From Candidatus Bathyarchaeota archaeon (lineage in GTDB: Archaea > Thermoproteota > Bathyarchaeia > TCS64), in assembly GCA_003662205.1 (NCBI GenBank), contig QMXQ01000121.1, forward strand, positions 1-5,046: a stretch of DNA of 5,046 nucleotides, in the 5' to 3' direction. How positions within the stretch are numbered: the first letter of the stretch is position 1; each line of letters opens with the position of its first letter. A program made the translations under genes and the position numbers. A model generated the notes under the pieces. That model was not told the origin of the DNA, did no database searches, and saw nothing but the letters and a program-made list of their open reading frames with translations. Positions 1 through 5,046 of the stretch are shown piece by piece.

Positions 1-77
1 GCCCGGAGGAGGGGGCGCCCGGCGTTGAGCCGGGAGTCGACGCGTTGAAGGTGGAAGGTGTACGTGATGAAGGTTGA
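1..77 (+). CDS. C-terminal tail of an unidentified upstream gene (partial)
   Basis: The frame beginning at base 3 is open from the window edge to a TGA at 75-77 and reads as an acidic, Gly/Pro/Val-rich tail ending in KVEGVRDEG. Most of its codons begin with G and most end in G or C, which is the coding pattern of the neighbouring genes. The other two frames stop at 26-28 and 46-48 and lack this periodicity. If correct, the gene ends 11 bases inside the MoxR gene (ATG at 67), which would make it an earlier member of the same operon. Too little is left to identify a family. Genes upstream of MoxR are often membrane, DUF4350-like or transglutaminase-like proteins, but nothing here selects among them. 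The Arg-rich frame ending at 48 is the main alternative. Confidence 0.45.
   Translation, partial: PEEGAPGVEPGVDALKVEGVRDEG
54..60 (+). promoter_or_regulatory. Shine-Dalgarno site for the MoxR gene
   Basis: GAAGGTG at 54-60 contains the GGTG core complementary to the archaeal 16S 3' end and lies 6 bases before ATG 67. That spacing favours ATG 67 over the in-frame GTG codons at 58 and 64, because GTG 58 lies inside this site. Confidence 0.5.
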
Positions 78-1041
78 GAAGGTTAAGGAGATATCGTCGG
101 ATATACTCGACGTGGTGAGCAGCTTCTTCGTCGGGAACAGGGTGATGCTGAGGAAGCTGCTGGCGGCGAGCCTCGCGAACGGCCACGTCCTCTTCGAGGA
201 CTACCCCGGCCTGGGGAAGACGCTCCTGGCGAAGACCTTCGCCAGGGTGACGGGCTGCGTGTGGAAGCGGATCCAGTTCACGCCCGACCTGATGCCCGCC
301 GACATCATCGGCACCAGGGTGTGGCGGATGCGGGAGTCCAAGTTCGTCCTGGAGCGGGGCCCCGTCTTCACCAACATCCTGCTCGCGGACGAGATCAACA
401 GGTCGCCGCCGAAGACCCAGTCCGCCCTGCTGGAGGCGATGGAGGAGCGGCAGGTCACCATCGAGGGCGAGACCCATAGGCTCGACCCCCCCTTCTTCGT
501 CATCGCCACGCAGAACCCCATCGAGCTTGAGGGGACCTATCCGCTGCCGGAGGCCCAGATGGACCGGTTCCTCCTGAAGCTCTCCATGGGCTACGTCGGC
601 ACCCTAGAGGAGGAGAGCCTCATCCTCAAGCGGAGGATCTCGTGGATGAGGGACGACCCCACCACCCTGATGGAGGCGGTGACCGACCAGAAGACCTTCG
701 TGGAGATGCAGCAGTTCATCGAGGAGGGCGTGTACGTCGACGACCAGATCATCGACTACATAAGCGAGATCGTCAGGCTCACCCGGAGCCACCCGGTGGT
801 CGAGGTCGGCGCGAGCCCGAGGGGCGGCCTCGCCCTGATGAAGGTGGCCCGGGCCCACGCCGCCATCTCCGGGAGGGACTTCGTGACGCCGGACGACGTG
901 AAGATGTTCGTTGTCGACGCCCTCGGCCACAGGATGATCATGAAGATGGAGTACGCCATCGAGGGGACCTTCAGCCCCGACGCCATCATAGGCGACATCC
1001 TCGGCAAGGTCGAGGTGCCAAAGCAGTTCATGCGCAGGTGA
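67..1041 (+). CDS. moxR: MoxR-family AAA+ ATPase
   Basis: This is a cytoplasmic AAA+ ATPase of the MoxR type, 324 residues from ATG 67, which is normal for the family. Using that numbering, the Walker A loop is at about 44-52 (EDYPGLGKT), Walker B at about 105-109 (LLADE) followed by INRSPPKTQ, and sensor 1 at about 147-151 (ATQNP) followed by EGTYPLPEAQMDRF. Sensor 2 is GASPRGG with Arg 252. The small helical lid domain follows to the end. All catalytic elements are intact, so it should hydrolyse ATP. MoxR proteins are thought to act as chaperone-like remodellers of vWA or DUF58 partner proteins, and such a partner is encoded immediately downstream. The stop codon overlaps or abuts the start region of that gene, indicating translational coupling. 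The first 15 or so codons are less GC-rich than the rest, common near start codons. The family call is very secure; the substrate is inferred. Confidence 0.96.
   Translation: MKVEKVKEISSDILDVVSSFFVGNRVMLRKLLAASLANGHVLFEDYPGLGKTLLAKTFARVTGCVWKRIQFTPDLMPADIIGTRVWRMRESKFVLERGPVFTNILLADEINRSPPKTQSALLEAMEERQVTIEGETHRLDPPFFVIATQNPIELEGTYPLPEAQMDRFLLKLSMGYVGTLEEESLILKRRISWMRDDPTTLMEAVTDQKTFVEMQQFIEEGVYVDDQIIDYISEIVRLTRSHPVVEVGASPRGGLALMKVARAHAAISGRDFVTPDDVKMFVVDALGHRMIMKMEYAIEGTFSPDAIIGDILGKVEVPKQFMRR
1037..1041 (+). promoter_or_regulatory. Shine-Dalgarno site GGTGA for the DUF58 gene
   Basis: GGTGA at 1037-1041 is a perfect match to the archaeal anti-Shine-Dalgarno complement and overlaps the MoxR stop codon (TGA 1039-1041). 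It lies 8 bases before GTG 1050, supporting that start over the overlapping GTG at 1038, which has no clear site of its own. Confidence 0.5.
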
Positions 1042-1049
1042 AGGGACGG

Positions 1050-2492
1050 GTGCTCACCCGAGACGTGCTGGAGCTCATCGTCAGCTCCTTCGCGTTCCTC
1101 GTCTTCGGCATGTTCCTCGGCAACCTGATACTCGTCGTCCTCGGCCTCTTCCCCATCGTCTTCCTCGCCCTCGCCCTCCTCATAGGCCAGCCCGAGAGGG
1201 TGGAGGTCACCCGGCGGGGGGAGGACCTCAAGGTCTGGGTCGACGGCCAGGTGGGGGACACCCTGACCGTGGCGGTCAGGGGGGGCGTGGGGCTGGTGAC
1301 CGTCGCCGACCGCCTCCCCAAGTCCTTCAGGCTCGACGAGGGGACGAACTTCAAGGTCCTGTGGAAGGGCATGAGGGACGCGGAGGCGTCCTTCAGCTAC
1401 AAGGCCACCTGCGCCAAGAGGGGACTGTACGAGCTCACCTCCGTCGCGTGGGAGGCCCGCCACCCCCTGGGGATCACGCAGAACCGGCTGGGCGGCTACC
1501 CGGCGCCGAGGACCTTCATCGTCCAGCCCCGGCCCCTCTTCGTCAGGAGGATCAGGCAGAGGAAGGCGCTGACCCGCATCCCGATGCCGATGGAGGCCCG
1601 GATCAGGTTCGGCGTCCCCACCACCGACTTCAAGGAGATCAGGGACTACGCGACCGGCGACTCCTACAGGATGATCAACTGGAAGGCGACCGCCCGGATG
1701 CTCTCCGCCTCGCCCCGTCCGCTGCAGGTCAACGAGTACGAGAGGGAGGGGAAGAAGGTGGTCTGGATCTTCCTCGACTGCGCCTCCCACATGGCCCTCG
1801 GCACGACTGTGAAGAACACCCTGGAGTACGCCGTCCAGGCCGCCCTCGGCCTCACCCACTTCTACCTCAGCAGGGAGTGCCGGGTCGGCCTCTGCATCTA
1901 CGACTACGACGCCTACATGTGGGAGGGCATCTTCCAGCGGACCCAGCCCCCGCCGGACGTGGGGGACGCCCTCACCTCGGTGGAGCCGATGGAGGCGCCC
2001 GTCCCGACGGTGTCCGCCGAGGCCCCGCCCCTGGGCGCGAAGCCCCTGGTCCGGAGGCGGATCATCTTCCCCGACCTCGGCAGGAGGCAGCAGTTCAAGA
2101 TCATGAGGGAGATGCTGAAGGTCGACATAAGGTACAGCGACGAGTCCCTCAGGGAGGCCATCCACAGCTGCAGGGGGCACATCGTCGGCACCCGCCCCCT
2201 CTTCATCATCATCACCATGGTGGAGGCGGCGAAGACCCGGGGCCTGTTCGACGGCATCAGGGAGCTCCACCGGTACTCCGGCCGCTGGAGGCAGCGCTCC
2301 TCCATCATCGTCTTCAACGTCCTCGGCTACAGCGTCGCCGCCCAGAGCCCGGAGGAGGAGATGGCCGCGGAGGTGCTCGAATTCCACAACCGGCCGGTCT
2401 ACGCCGCCCTGAGGAGGCTCGGCGCGACCGTGGTGAACTGGAACCCCAGGACGCAGAGCTTCGCGCGAGCTCTGCTCGAACAGAGGGCCTGA
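1050..2492 (+). CDS. DUF58 domain protein, membrane-anchored, vWA-like
   Basis: This 480-residue protein starts at GTG 1050, or has 484 residues if the coupled GTG at 1038 is used. Two hydrophobic segments at about 8-24 and 26-46 anchor it in the membrane. A mainly beta region follows, typical of DUF58 proteins. The family signature is at about 200-216: YATGDSYRMINWKATAR. After it come VNEYERE and a hydrophobic strand ending in LDCASHM (Asp 243), the position of the vWA metal site. The usual D-x-S-x-S is here D-x-A-x-H, so metal binding may be altered. A Pro-rich stretch at about 298-333 interrupts the vWA-like domain, which resumes and runs to the C terminus. DUF58 genes nearly always follow a MoxR gene and encode the likely target of that ATPase. 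The family assignment is strong; the process served is unknown. Confidence 0.92.
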   Translation: MLTRDVLELIVSSFAFLVFGMFLGNLILVVLGLFPIVFLALALLIGQPERVEVTRRGEDLKVWVDGQVGDTLTVAVRGGVGLVTVADRLPKSFRLDEGTNFKVLWKGMRDAEASFSYKATCAKRGLYELTSVAWEARHPLGITQNRLGGYPAPRTFIVQPRPLFVRRIRQRKALTRIPMPMEARIRFGVPTTDFKEIRDYATGDSYRMINWKATARMLSASPRPLQVNEYEREGKKVVWIFLDCASHMALGTTVKNTLEYAVQAALGLTHFYLSRECRVGLCIYDYDAYMWEGIFQRTQPPPDVGDALTSVEPMEAPVPTVSAEAPPLGAKPLVRRRIIFPDLGRRQQFKIMREMLKVDIRYSDESLREAIHSCRGHIVGTRPLFIIITMVEAAKTRGLFDGIRELHRYSGRWRQRSSIIVFNVLGYSVAAQSPEEEMAAEVLEFHNRPVYAALRRLGATVVNWNPRTQSFARALLEQRA

Positions 2493-2493
2493 C

Positions 2494-3261
2494 ATGAGAC
2501 GGGTGGAGACCTTCATAAGGACGGCGGAGCTGGGGCTGACCCTGGCGTCCACCTACATGGCGGCGGTCACCCTCCTCCAGACCTCCCTCTACGCGAAGTT
2601 CAAGCCCCTCCTCCTCTCCCTCCTCGCCTACGCCGAGGCCCTCCTCGGAAGGCTGCACGTCGACCTCACCCTTCTGGACTTCGCCCTCCTCGCCCTCGCC
2701 CTCTTCCTCGCCCTCCTGTTCTGGCGGAGGGGGGACGAGGCCGGCTTCGGGCGGCTCTTCTCCCTGAACATGCTCATGTTCTTCCCGGCGGTCCTCGACT
2801 TCTCCATGTTCAACTGGGTCAGCCTGATCCTGCAGTACGAACCCACGCCCCACATCTCCGCCCTCTGGGTGTTCGGCCTCGGCGTCCTCCTCCAGGTCAC
2901 CTACATCGCCCTCAGGTACACCGTGCGGTTCCGCGGGCTCAGGGAGGAGCTCCTCAACAGGGGCGCCGAGGTGGAGGACGTGGACGCCGTCTCCAGGGGC
3001 CAGATGGCGTACCTAGCGCTGCTGCTGACGGGGACGACAGCCATCCTGGCGCTGCTATACTACGCCGCACCCCTGGTCGAGGGGCTGCTGAGGCTCGAGG
3101 CCGAGGGCCTACCCTACCCCCACATCGTCATCGGCGTCGCCTGCTCGATCCTGATAGCCGCGGCGACCATCATATACCTCAGGGGATCCGGGGGCCAGCC
3201 CGAAGCAGAGCAGGAAGGGGCCGCCGCGGCCGAGACTGAGCCGCCGGATCAGCCCCCGTAG
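2494..3261 (+). CDS. Polytopic membrane protein of unknown family in the MoxR-DUF58 operon
   Basis: I do not recognise this 255-residue protein. It starts at ATG 2494, one base after the DUF58 stop, with AGAGGG at 2482-2487 as a well-spaced ribosome binding site. About six membrane helices can be read: 13-31, 60-77 (almost only Leu, Ala and Phe), 88-106, 121-140, 170-194 and 210-229. A weakly hydrophobic stretch at 38-52 may be a seventh. A charged loop at about 141-169 (RFRGLREELL and following) is probably cytosolic, and the last 25 residues form a Pro/Glu/Ala-rich tail likely to be disordered. No catalytic motif or cysteine pair stands out. Its place directly after DUF58 suggests it is a membrane partner of that protein, as BatA/BatB-like or transglutaminase-type membrane proteins are in other MoxR operons, but it does not visibly match those families. 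It is the last gene of the operon. Confidence 0.85.
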   Translation: MRRVETFIRTAELGLTLASTYMAAVTLLQTSLYAKFKPLLLSLLAYAEALLGRLHVDLTLLDFALLALALFLALLFWRRGDEAGFGRLFSLNMLMFFPAVLDFSMFNWVSLILQYEPTPHISALWVFGLGVLLQVTYIALRYTVRFRGLREELLNRGAEVEDVDAVSRGQMAYLALLLTGTTAILALLYYAAPLVEGLLRLEAEGLPYPHIVIGVACSILIAAATIIYLRGSGGQPEAEQEGAAAAETEPPDQPP

Positions 3262-3317
3262 AACTCGGCGTGCCCCGGCTTTCCCTTAATGCTGTGCTAG
3301 AAGATCGCGGGCTTCCG
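3262..3317. other. Tail-to-tail gap between convergent genes
   Basis: This 56-bp spacer separates the end of the membrane-protein gene from the end of the minus-strand gene. Only a short pyrimidine stretch (CTTTCCCTT, about 3279-3287) could help terminate plus-strand transcription. No stem-loop with a T run is visible, so no terminator is called. Confidence 0.4.
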
Positions 3318-3701
3318 CTACTCCTCGTAGCTGCATCCGAGGTAGCGCACATACTCCCTGCCGCTGGCCTCCAGCCCCATGATGTTGGAGGGCTTGAGCT
3401 GGGTGTGATACCGCTTGATGAAATGCTCCAGGGTCTCCTTTCCGATGTTGGGGAAGCTGACGGCCATGACCCGTAGGCCGCCGCCCTCCCTGATCACCAG
3501 GAAGACGGTGAAGAGGGCGTGGTCCTCCCTGCGAAGAACTCGGTCGAGGCATGTTTCCGGGTCTTCGCCCTCGCAGTCGAAGAAGACCTGTTCCCGCCGA
3601 GAGAACAGCCTCCTGAACCTGTAGGCGGGGATCGCGATCTCCCCGAACTCCTCGCGCAGCGACTCGACGACGGCCTCGCGGGGCACGATCTCCGGTGACA
3701 T
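3318..3701 (-). CDS. Small soluble protein of unknown family
   Basis: This 127-residue protein, read from ATG 3701 down to TAG at 3320-3318, is not one I recognise. It has no signal peptide or membrane segment. The order appears to be a helix at 8-19, basic RFRRLFSRRE at 28-37, then VFFDCEGEDPETC at 39-51 with Cys 43 and Cys 51. A hydrophobic strand follows at 62-70, then RVMAVSFPNIG (77-87), a helix with ETLEHFIKRYH (89-99), and a C terminus ending GCSYEE with Cys 123. An alternating strand-helix layout in a small alpha/beta domain would fit, but this is inference. Codon use matches its neighbours, so it is probably a native gene. It is divergent from the ferredoxin gene and shares the AT-rich promoter region with it. 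A TATA-like box lies about 29 bases upstream of the ATG, and with no clear Shine-Dalgarno site the mRNA is probably leaderless. Confidence 0.78.
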   Translation of the reverse strand: MSPEIVPREAVVESLREEFGEIAIPAYRFRRLFSRREQVFFDCEGEDPETCLDRVLRREDHALFTVFLVIREGGGLRVMAVSFPNIGKETLEHFIKRYHTQLKPSNIMGLEASGREYVRYLGCSYEE

Positions 3702-3713
3702 CCCCGATCAAGG

Positions 3714-3734
3714 TATATAGAATCAAAATATAAA
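3714..3734 (+). promoter_or_regulatory. TATA-like region for the ferredoxin gene
   Basis: On the plus strand the same AT-rich island offers TATATA at 3714-3719 and AAAATATAAA at 3725-3734. Typical archaeal spacing from the second box would place the transcription start near 3756, giving a leader of about 13 bases before TTG 3769. The first box would start transcription near 3743. Which is used cannot be decided from sequence alone. Confidence 0.4.
3725..3734 (-). promoter_or_regulatory. Archaeal TATA box for the 127-residue protein gene
   Basis: On the minus strand these bases read TTTATATTTT, close to the archaeal TATA consensus. The centre is about 28-29 bases before the ATG at 3701, so transcription would begin at or within a few bases of the start codon. 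This fits a leaderless mRNA, consistent with the lack of a ribosome binding site. Confidence 0.5.
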
Positions 3735-3751
3735 CCACCGTGGACCCAGAC

Positions 3752-3784
3752 ATAACCGTGAAAGGTTATTGACGTATCGCGTCA
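3752..3784. repeat. Two adjacent inverted repeats across the ferredoxin start codon
   Basis: ATAACC (3752-3757) and GGTTAT (3764-3769) form a perfect 6-bp inverted repeat with a 6-base spacer. Immediately after it, TGACG (3770-3774) and CGTCA (3780-3784) form a perfect 5-bp inverted repeat with a 5-base spacer. The TTG start codon (3769-3771) sits at their junction. The first repeat also covers the likely transcription start. The pair could be an operator for a dimeric repressor, or two small RNA hairpins that hide the start codon. The repeats are plainly present; the function is inferred, and short repeats of this size can occur by chance. Confidence 0.45.
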
Positions 3785-4011
3785 CCATCGATCCCAGGGA
3801 GAACTGCATAGCCTGCTGCAACTGCCACACCAACTGCCCCGAGGTCTTCGAGCTCAACCCGGACGACGGCTTGGCCCAGATCAGGGCCGAGCACCGCCCC
3901 GACGGGGCGTCCCCCGGCGAGGGGGCTGTGCCCGACTCCCTGGAGGAGTGCGTCCGGCTCGCGGAGGACCTCTGCCCCGTGACGATCGTCCACGTCGAGA
4001 AGCAGGGCTGA
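3769..4011 (+). CDS. Single-cluster [4Fe-4S] ferredoxin
   Basis: This 80-residue cytoplasmic electron carrier starts at TTG 3769, giving the N terminus (M)TYRVTIDPREN. No in-frame ATG or GTG is available upstream before the stop at 3718. The layout matches the Pyrococcus/Thermotoga single-cluster ferredoxins: Cys 13, Cys 16, Cys 19 and the late Cys 69 (in LCPV) are the expected cluster ligands. Cys 23 (NCPEVFEL) and Cys 61 match the pair that forms a disulfide in the Pyrococcus protein, with the same 8-residue step to the last ligand. The second ligand is Cys rather than the Asp of P. furiosus, so a full 4Fe cluster is expected. Cys 17 is an additional cysteine. A Pro/Gly-rich insertion at about 41-56 makes it longer than the usual 60-70 residues. 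It may be co-transcribed with the isomerase gene 56 bp downstream, though no direct redox link between them is known. Confidence 0.92.
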   Translation: MTYRVTIDPRENCIACCNCHTNCPEVFELNPDDGLAQIRAEHRPDGASPGEGAVPDSLEECVRLAEDLCPVTIVHVEKQG

Positions 4012-4014
4012 GGA

Positions 4015-4053
4015 CGCGATCCCCGACCGGGTCCCTTTCGAGATAGCATCGCG
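4015..4053. repeat. Intergenic inverted repeat before the isomerase gene
   Basis: CGCGAT (4015-4020) and ATCGCG (4048-4053) are perfect inverted repeats 27 bases apart. They enclose a small palindrome, GACCGGGTC (4025-4033). They fill the gap between the ferredoxin stop and the isomerase ribosome binding site. This could be a weak stem-loop or an operator, but arms this short may be chance in GC-rich DNA. No convincing TATA box lies in the gap, so read-through from the ferredoxin promoter is likely. Confidence 0.28.
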
Positions 4054-4067
4054 GAGAGTGGAGATGG

Positions 4068-5000
4068 ATGAAGAAGGTGATGGAGGCAGCCGAGAGGATA
4101 CGGCGGCTTGAGGTCCAGGGCGCCACCAACGTGGCGCTGACGGCGGTCCGCGCGCTGGTCGAGCAGATGAAGGTCTCCAGGGCTCGGGATCGGGCCTCGG
4201 CCCTCGCGGAGATCGCCAAGGCGCGCGCGATCCTTTTCGAGTCGAGGGAGACGGAGCCCTTCATGAGGAACGCCATCCGATACATCGAGTGGAGGATGAG
4301 GGAGGCGGACTGGCGGACGGTGGAGGAGCTCCAGGACCTGATCCAGGGGGTGTCGGAGGAGCTCCTCAAGGGCTTCAGGGAGGCCCGCCGGAGGATAGCG
4401 GAGGTCGGGTCGAGGCGGATACTGCCCGGGACCCGGGTCCTGACCCACTGCCACTCCTCGGCTGTGAACCTGGTGCTCAGGGAGGCGAGGGGGCGGGGGG
4501 TGGAGTTCGAGGTCGTCTGCACCGAGACCCGGCCGATCTACCAGGGGCGCATCACGGCGCGGGAGCTCTTGGAGGCGGGGATCAGGACGACGATGATCGT
4601 CGACTCCGCCGTGAGGTCCTTCATGAAGGAGGTGGACCTCGTCGTCGTCGGCTCCGACGCCATCACCTCGGAGGGGAACATCATCAACAAGATCGGCACC
4701 AGCCTCATCGCCCTCGCCGCTCAGGAGGCCCGTGTCCCCTTCTACGTCATCACCGAGCTCCTCAAGTTCGACCCTCAGACCATCCACGGCGACTTCGAGG
4801 CCATCGAGGAGCGGTCCACCGCCGAGGTCTGGCCCGACGCCCCAGAGGGGCTGGCCATAAGGAACCCCGCCTTCGACGTCACTCGCCGGGACTACATCCA
4901 CGGCATCATCTGCGAGGAGGGGGTCATCTCCCCCCACTCCATTCTGGAGGCTGTGAGGCGGAGGTACCCCTGGATACTGGAGTACGGCGCCTCAGCCTGA
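4068..5000 (+). CDS. Ribose-1,5-bisphosphate isomerase (eIF2B-like family)
   Basis: This 310-residue protein starts at ATG 4068, preceded by GTGGAG with a short 4-base spacer, and its N terminus aligns with the start of archaeal homologues. A helical domain (about 1-110) is followed by the eIF2B/MtnA-type Rossmann-like domain. Signature pieces are THCHSS (Cys 128), TETRP (152-156) with QGRITA, IVDSA, VVGSDAIT (Asp 197), NKIGT (207-211) and NPAFDVT (266-272). Cys 128 and Asp 197 correspond to the catalytic Cys 133 and Asp 202 described for the Thermococcus kodakarensis enzyme, with the same 69-residue spacing. That enzyme converts ribose 1,5-bisphosphate, made by AMP phosphorylase, into ribulose 1,5-bisphosphate for form III RuBisCO (EC 5.3.1.29). 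The alternatives are an aIF2B-like regulatory protein or a methylthioribose-1-phosphate isomerase, but the motifs fit best with the ribose-bisphosphate branch. No RuBisCO or AMP phosphorylase lies in this window. Confidence 0.88.
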   Translation: MKKVMEAAERIRRLEVQGATNVALTAVRALVEQMKVSRARDRASALAEIAKARAILFESRETEPFMRNAIRYIEWRMREADWRTVEELQDLIQGVSEELLKGFREARRRIAEVGSRRILPGTRVLTHCHSSAVNLVLREARGRGVEFEVVCTETRPIYQGRITARELLEAGIRTTMIVDSAVRSFMKEVDLVVVGSDAITSEGNIINKIGTSLIALAAQEARVPFYVITELLKFDPQTIHGDFEAIEERSTAEVWPDAPEGLAIRNPAFDVTRRDYIHGIICEEGVISPHSILEAVRRRYPWILEYGASA

Positions 5001-5046
5001 CCAGGTCCTGAGGGCGGCGGCCAGCTCCCCGTGCTCCTCGGCGTAC
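4992..5046 (-). CDS. C-terminal end of a convergent minus-strand gene (partial)
   Basis: On the minus strand one frame is open from the window edge to a TGA at 4994-4992 and reads YAEEHGELAAALRTWSG. Nearly every codon ends in G or C and the peptide looks like an ordinary amphipathic helix end. The other minus-strand frames have poorer codon patterns. No plus-strand start is visible after 5000. If real, its last codons overlap the final 9 bases of the isomerase gene tail-to-tail. The fragment is too short to identify. Confidence 0.5.
   Translation of the reverse strand, partial: YAEEHGELAAALRTWSG

Noticed and set aside
642..1049. Upstream extension of the DUF58 open frame inside the MoxR gene
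   Set aside because: The frame is open by composition only. The extension encodes Arg/Pro/Gly-rich nonsense overlapping conserved MoxR sequence, and good starts exist at 1038 and 1050.
1361..2497. Second long plus-strand frame within the DUF58 gene
   Set aside because: It is rich in Gly, Arg, Pro and His with no domain, a frame-shifted shadow of the DUF58 coding sequence.
756..2552. Very long minus-strand open frame (598 codons) opposite the MoxR and DUF58 genes
   Set aside because: Its product is a monotonous Gly/Pro/Asp/Glu/Val-rich sequence, as expected from the antisense of GC-rich codons. The plus strand carries unmistakable MoxR and DUF58 motifs.
2681..2720. Repeated CTCGCC/CTCCTC units, with a similar stretch near 1160-1185
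   Set aside because: These encode Leu/Ala-rich membrane helices with C-ending codons. The repetition follows from protein composition, and there is no array of equal units.
3262..3317. Possible bidirectional terminator
   Set aside because: No stem with a following T run is visible on either strand, only a short pyrimidine stretch.
3286..3753. Alternative minus-strand frame overlapping the 127-residue protein gene
   Set aside because: It runs through the AT-rich promoter island, and its sequence is Arg/Gly-rich and low in complexity. The 127-residue frame has better codon use and a TATA box at the right distance.
3723..4937. Long minus-strand frame (404 codons) opposite the ferredoxin and isomerase genes
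   Set aside because: The plus strand has clear cluster-binding and isomerase motifs, and the antisense product is compositionally biased without recognisable features.

Overview
The window reads as a piece of a GC-rich archaeal chromosome, about two-thirds G+C by eye. Four things point to Archaea. (1) The last complete gene is an eIF2B-fold protein that most resembles archaeal ribose-1,5-bisphosphate isomerase. (2) A small ferredoxin has the cysteine layout of the Pyrococcus/Thermotoga single-cluster type. (3) The only AT-rich stretch, about 3711-3735, looks like archaeal TATA boxes. (4) Several starts are preceded by GGTG/GGAG sequences complementary to the archaeal 16S tail. A thermophilic or deep-lineage Thermoproteota member, such as a Bathyarchaeia-like organism, is a reasonable but unproven guess.

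Layout. Bases 1-3261 are one tightly packed plus-strand operon. It holds the tail of an unidentified gene (to 77), a MoxR-type AAA+ ATPase (67-1041), a DUF58 protein with two N-terminal membrane segments and a vWA-like domain (1050-2492), and an unrecognised polytopic membrane protein (2494-3261). These genes overlap or lie within a few bases of each other, so they are probably co-transcribed and translated together. By analogy with other MoxR/DUF58 pairs, the ATPase would act on the membrane-tethered DUF58 protein, with the third protein as a membrane partner. The substrate is unknown.

A 127-residue soluble protein of unknown family lies on the minus strand (3318-3701), tail-to-tail with the operon. 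It is divergent from a ferredoxin gene (3769-4011, TTG start). The 67-bp gap between the two starts holds the AT-rich island, with TATA-like boxes usable in both directions. Two back-to-back inverted repeats straddle the ferredoxin start codon (3752-3784).

After a 56-bp gap comes the ribose-1,5-bisphosphate isomerase-like gene (4068-5000). In archaea this enzyme links nucleoside monophosphate breakdown to form III RuBisCO. Its 3' end overlaps the likely tail of a convergent minus-strand gene that leaves the window at 5046.

No rRNA, tRNA, CRISPR array, insertion sequence or phage gene is visible. The points most worth a second look are the symmetric elements over the ferredoxin start, the two unrecognised proteins, and the altered metal-site motif in the DUF58 protein. 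I do not see a clearly new multi-gene system.
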